A stretch of DNA of 64,000 bases, from contig JBBDIT010000059.1 in the NCBI GenBank assembly GCA_040880285.1, forward strand, positions 1-64,000, written 5' to 3'. The notes under the pieces are model-generated. The model was not told the DNA's origin and ran no database searches. It saw nothing but the letters and a program-made list of their open reading frames with translations. The position numbers and the translations under genes were made by a program. The stretch comes from JANQJA01 sp040880285 (GTDB lineage Bacteria; Pseudomonadota; Gammaproteobacteria; Pseudomonadales; Azotimanducaceae). Each line of letters starts with the position of its first letter. Within the stretch, counting starts at the first letter, position 1. Shown one piece after another: positions 62,762 through 64,000 of the stretch.

Positions 62762-63172
62762 ATGAGTAGACCAAACCGATATCACATTGGCGGCAAGCTG
62801 GCCGGCGCAGCAGGTGTTGTCAGCCTGGTGCTGCTCCTCGGCGCTTGCAGCGCAACCCCGATTGAACCGACCTCCTCGCTGGACGCTGCTCGCGTGGCTA
62901 TTGCAAACGCCGAAAAGGCTGATGCGAACCAGTATGCCGCTGCCGAACTCGATAATGCGAGACAGAAACTGCTGTTGGCCATTGAATCCGTTGGCATCGA
63001 CACAGTAGAGAGTATGACAACCGCAGATCGCCTGGCACAGGAGGCGCAATTGGAAGCGGAGCTTGCTATCGCCAGGACTGAGTCGAAGAAGGCGGCTGCG
63101 ATCAACAAGGAACTGACCATGGGTGCTGATGCCCTGGCCGAAGAAATGAAGCGCGCAGGAGAGCAGCAATGA
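62762..63172 (+). CDS. DUF4398 lipoprotein
   Basis: The ATG at 62762 (MSRPNRYHIGGKLAG) has GGAG upstream, and a lipobox LLGAC follows; an ATG at 62669 would add 31 residues. The 136-residue product has a DUF4398 domain (LDAARVAIANAEKADANQYA to KKAAAINKEL), a helical coiled-coil-like module. The function is unknown. It overlaps by 4 bp the OmpA-family gene, which carries a second DUF4398-like region. Confidence 0.88.
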   Translation: MSRPNRYHIGGKLAGAAGVVSLVLLLGACSATPIEPTSSLDAARVAIANAEKADANQYAAAELDNARQKLLLAIESVGIDTVESMTTADRLAQEAQLEAELAIARTESKKAAAINKELTMGADALAEEMKRAGEQQ

Positions 63173-64000
63173 ACACATTTATCCAGAATTTTAGTCTGGC
63201 CGGCAAACCACTGCTGGCAGTCGTATTGACTTTGATCTTTGTCGCTGGCTGTACCAGCACTCCGGTCATTCCGCCAGGAGCAGCCGATGTCCGTGCCAGG
63301 CTGACCCAGCTACAGGCCGATCGCAATCTCGGCGGTCTTGTACCCGTCGCAATAAGGGAAGCTGAAGCCGCTGTTGCCCTGGCCGAGCAATCCGTCGGCG
63401 ACGATACCGCCCTTGGTACCCACAGGGTGCTCATGGCCAATCGCAAAGTTGATATTGCCGAAGCAAGGGCAACAACTCGATACGCCGAGAATCAACGTGG
63501 CAAACTCAGCGAACAACGTGCAAGCGCCCGTCTCGATGCGCGAACCCGAGAAGCTGACCAGGCGAGAATTGATGCCGAACATTCTCGGCTTGATGCCGAA
63601 CGGTCCCAGGCAAATGCCGAACAGGCGCGGCGCACTTCTGCTGCGACACGCGTGGCAGCAGCTGGAGCGGCAGCAGATTCCGAGCGCGAGGCTGCCAAAC
63701 TGCGCCGCCAGATCGAAGAACTGAAGGCGCGAGAAACCGACCGCGGTTTGGTACTGACACTTGGCGATGTATTGTTCGATACCAACAAGTCCGAATTGAA
63801 AGCCGGTGCCACCTCGAATCTGAGCAAACTGGTTGCCTTCCTGAACGACTATCCTGAAAGGACCGTCGAAATTGAGGGTCACACTGACAACACTGGTGAC
63901 GCTGCATACAACCAGGCTCTTTCACAACGCCGGGCCGACGCTGTTCGAAACTGGTTGATGCAACAAGGAATCAATTCCGAACGGCTGACCGCCTCAGGTA
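63169..64000 (+). CDS. OmpA-family lipoprotein with DUF4398-like coiled coil, 3' end cut by window edge
   Basis: The product begins MNTFIQNFSLAGKPLLAVVL with a lipobox VAGC. A DUF4398-like helical region follows (about residues 35-105), then a long Ala/Arg/Glu-rich coiled coil (about 95-190) and the peptidoglycan-binding OmpA domain: LTLGDVLFDTNKSELKAGA, VEIEGHTDNTGDAAYNQALS and RRADAVRNWLMQQGI. It has 277 codons before the window ends. It probably ties the outer membrane to the cell wall. It overlaps the DUF4398 lipoprotein gene by 4 bp and acts with it. Confidence 0.9.
   Translation, partial: MNTFIQNFSLAGKPLLAVVLTLIFVAGCTSTPVIPPGAADVRARLTQLQADRNLGGLVPVAIREAEAAVALAEQSVGDDTALGTHRVLMANRKVDIAEARATTRYAENQRGKLSEQRASARLDARTREADQARIDAEHSRLDAERSQANAEQARRTSAATRVAAAGAAADSEREAAKLRRQIEELKARETDRGLVLTLGDVLFDTNKSELKAGATSNLSKLVAFLNDYPERTVEIEGHTDNTGDAAYNQALSQRRADAVRNWLMQQGINSERLTASG

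Overview
The window looks like a gammaproteobacterial chromosome, probably a marine or metagenome-assembled genome. It carries three 100-N scaffold gaps (6342-6441, 25709-25808, 35868-35967), each inside a tandem repeat. The backbone order is typA - thiI-like/tusA - glnA - DUF4124 - ntrBC - trmL - secB/grxC/rhodanese - gpmI - envC - ctpA - yibQ - hisA/hisB - asmA - mutY - yggX. From memory this resembles the Pseudomonas order. Accessory DNA has entered that backbone at two places.

Region by region: (1) 1-3234, a leftward typA-pip-dtd operon; the proline iminopeptidase has Gly where the catalytic Ser should be. (2) 3354-9942, tRNA thiolation genes and the nitrogen regulon. glnA and ntrBC each have an NtrC box and a sigma-54 promoter at canonical spacing, so the cascade appears to control its own genes. 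(3) 10152-16337, a complete chaperone-usher fimbrial locus set between ntrC and trmL, with sigma-54-like promoters in front of two subunit genes. (4) 16567-24922, housekeeping genes: TrmL, SecB, glutaredoxin, a rhodanese, GpmI, EnvC, CtpA, YibQ, and hisB-hisA without hisH or hisF. (5) 25513-25916, a partly duplicated and gapped tRNA-Gly(CCC) locus that marks the start of a roughly 30-kb accessory region. (6) 25926-32709 plus 39066-39311, a response regulator, MFS exporter, MDR oxidoreductase, and an operon of membrane-fusion protein, beta-helix lipoprotein, diheme cytochrome and DUF547 protein.

The most striking structure is at 32702-39073. A 6.3-kb DNA segment with 18-bp terminal inverted repeats and an 8-bp target duplication (GTCAGACT) sits inside the membrane-fusion-protein gene. 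Joining the two gene halves through a single copy of the 8-mer restores an open, family-like reading frame of 256 codons including the stop. I see no transposase. The cargo is a very large calcium-repeat subtilisin-like lipoprotein and, divergently transcribed, a small secreted Kazal-type protease inhibitor. This looks like a mobile protease/inhibitor pair.

The rest of the accessory region (39788-52792) is catabolic: two LLM-class flavin oxidoreductases, paired acyl-CoA dehydrogenases, two VOC proteins, an enoyl-CoA hydratase, an alkylsulfatase, a ureohydrolase, a dehydrogenase and an adrenodoxin-type ferredoxin reductase. A 195-bp IS5-like MITE with CTAG duplications lies between two convergent genes there. 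From 52897 come an NTT-like transporter with HEAT repeats and its partner cyclic-nucleotide-binding protein. AsmA, MutY and YggX return to backbone, followed by a penicillin-acylase-family enzyme, a second cyclic-nucleotide-binding protein, and a DUF4398 lipoprotein with an OmpA-family protein that runs off the end.
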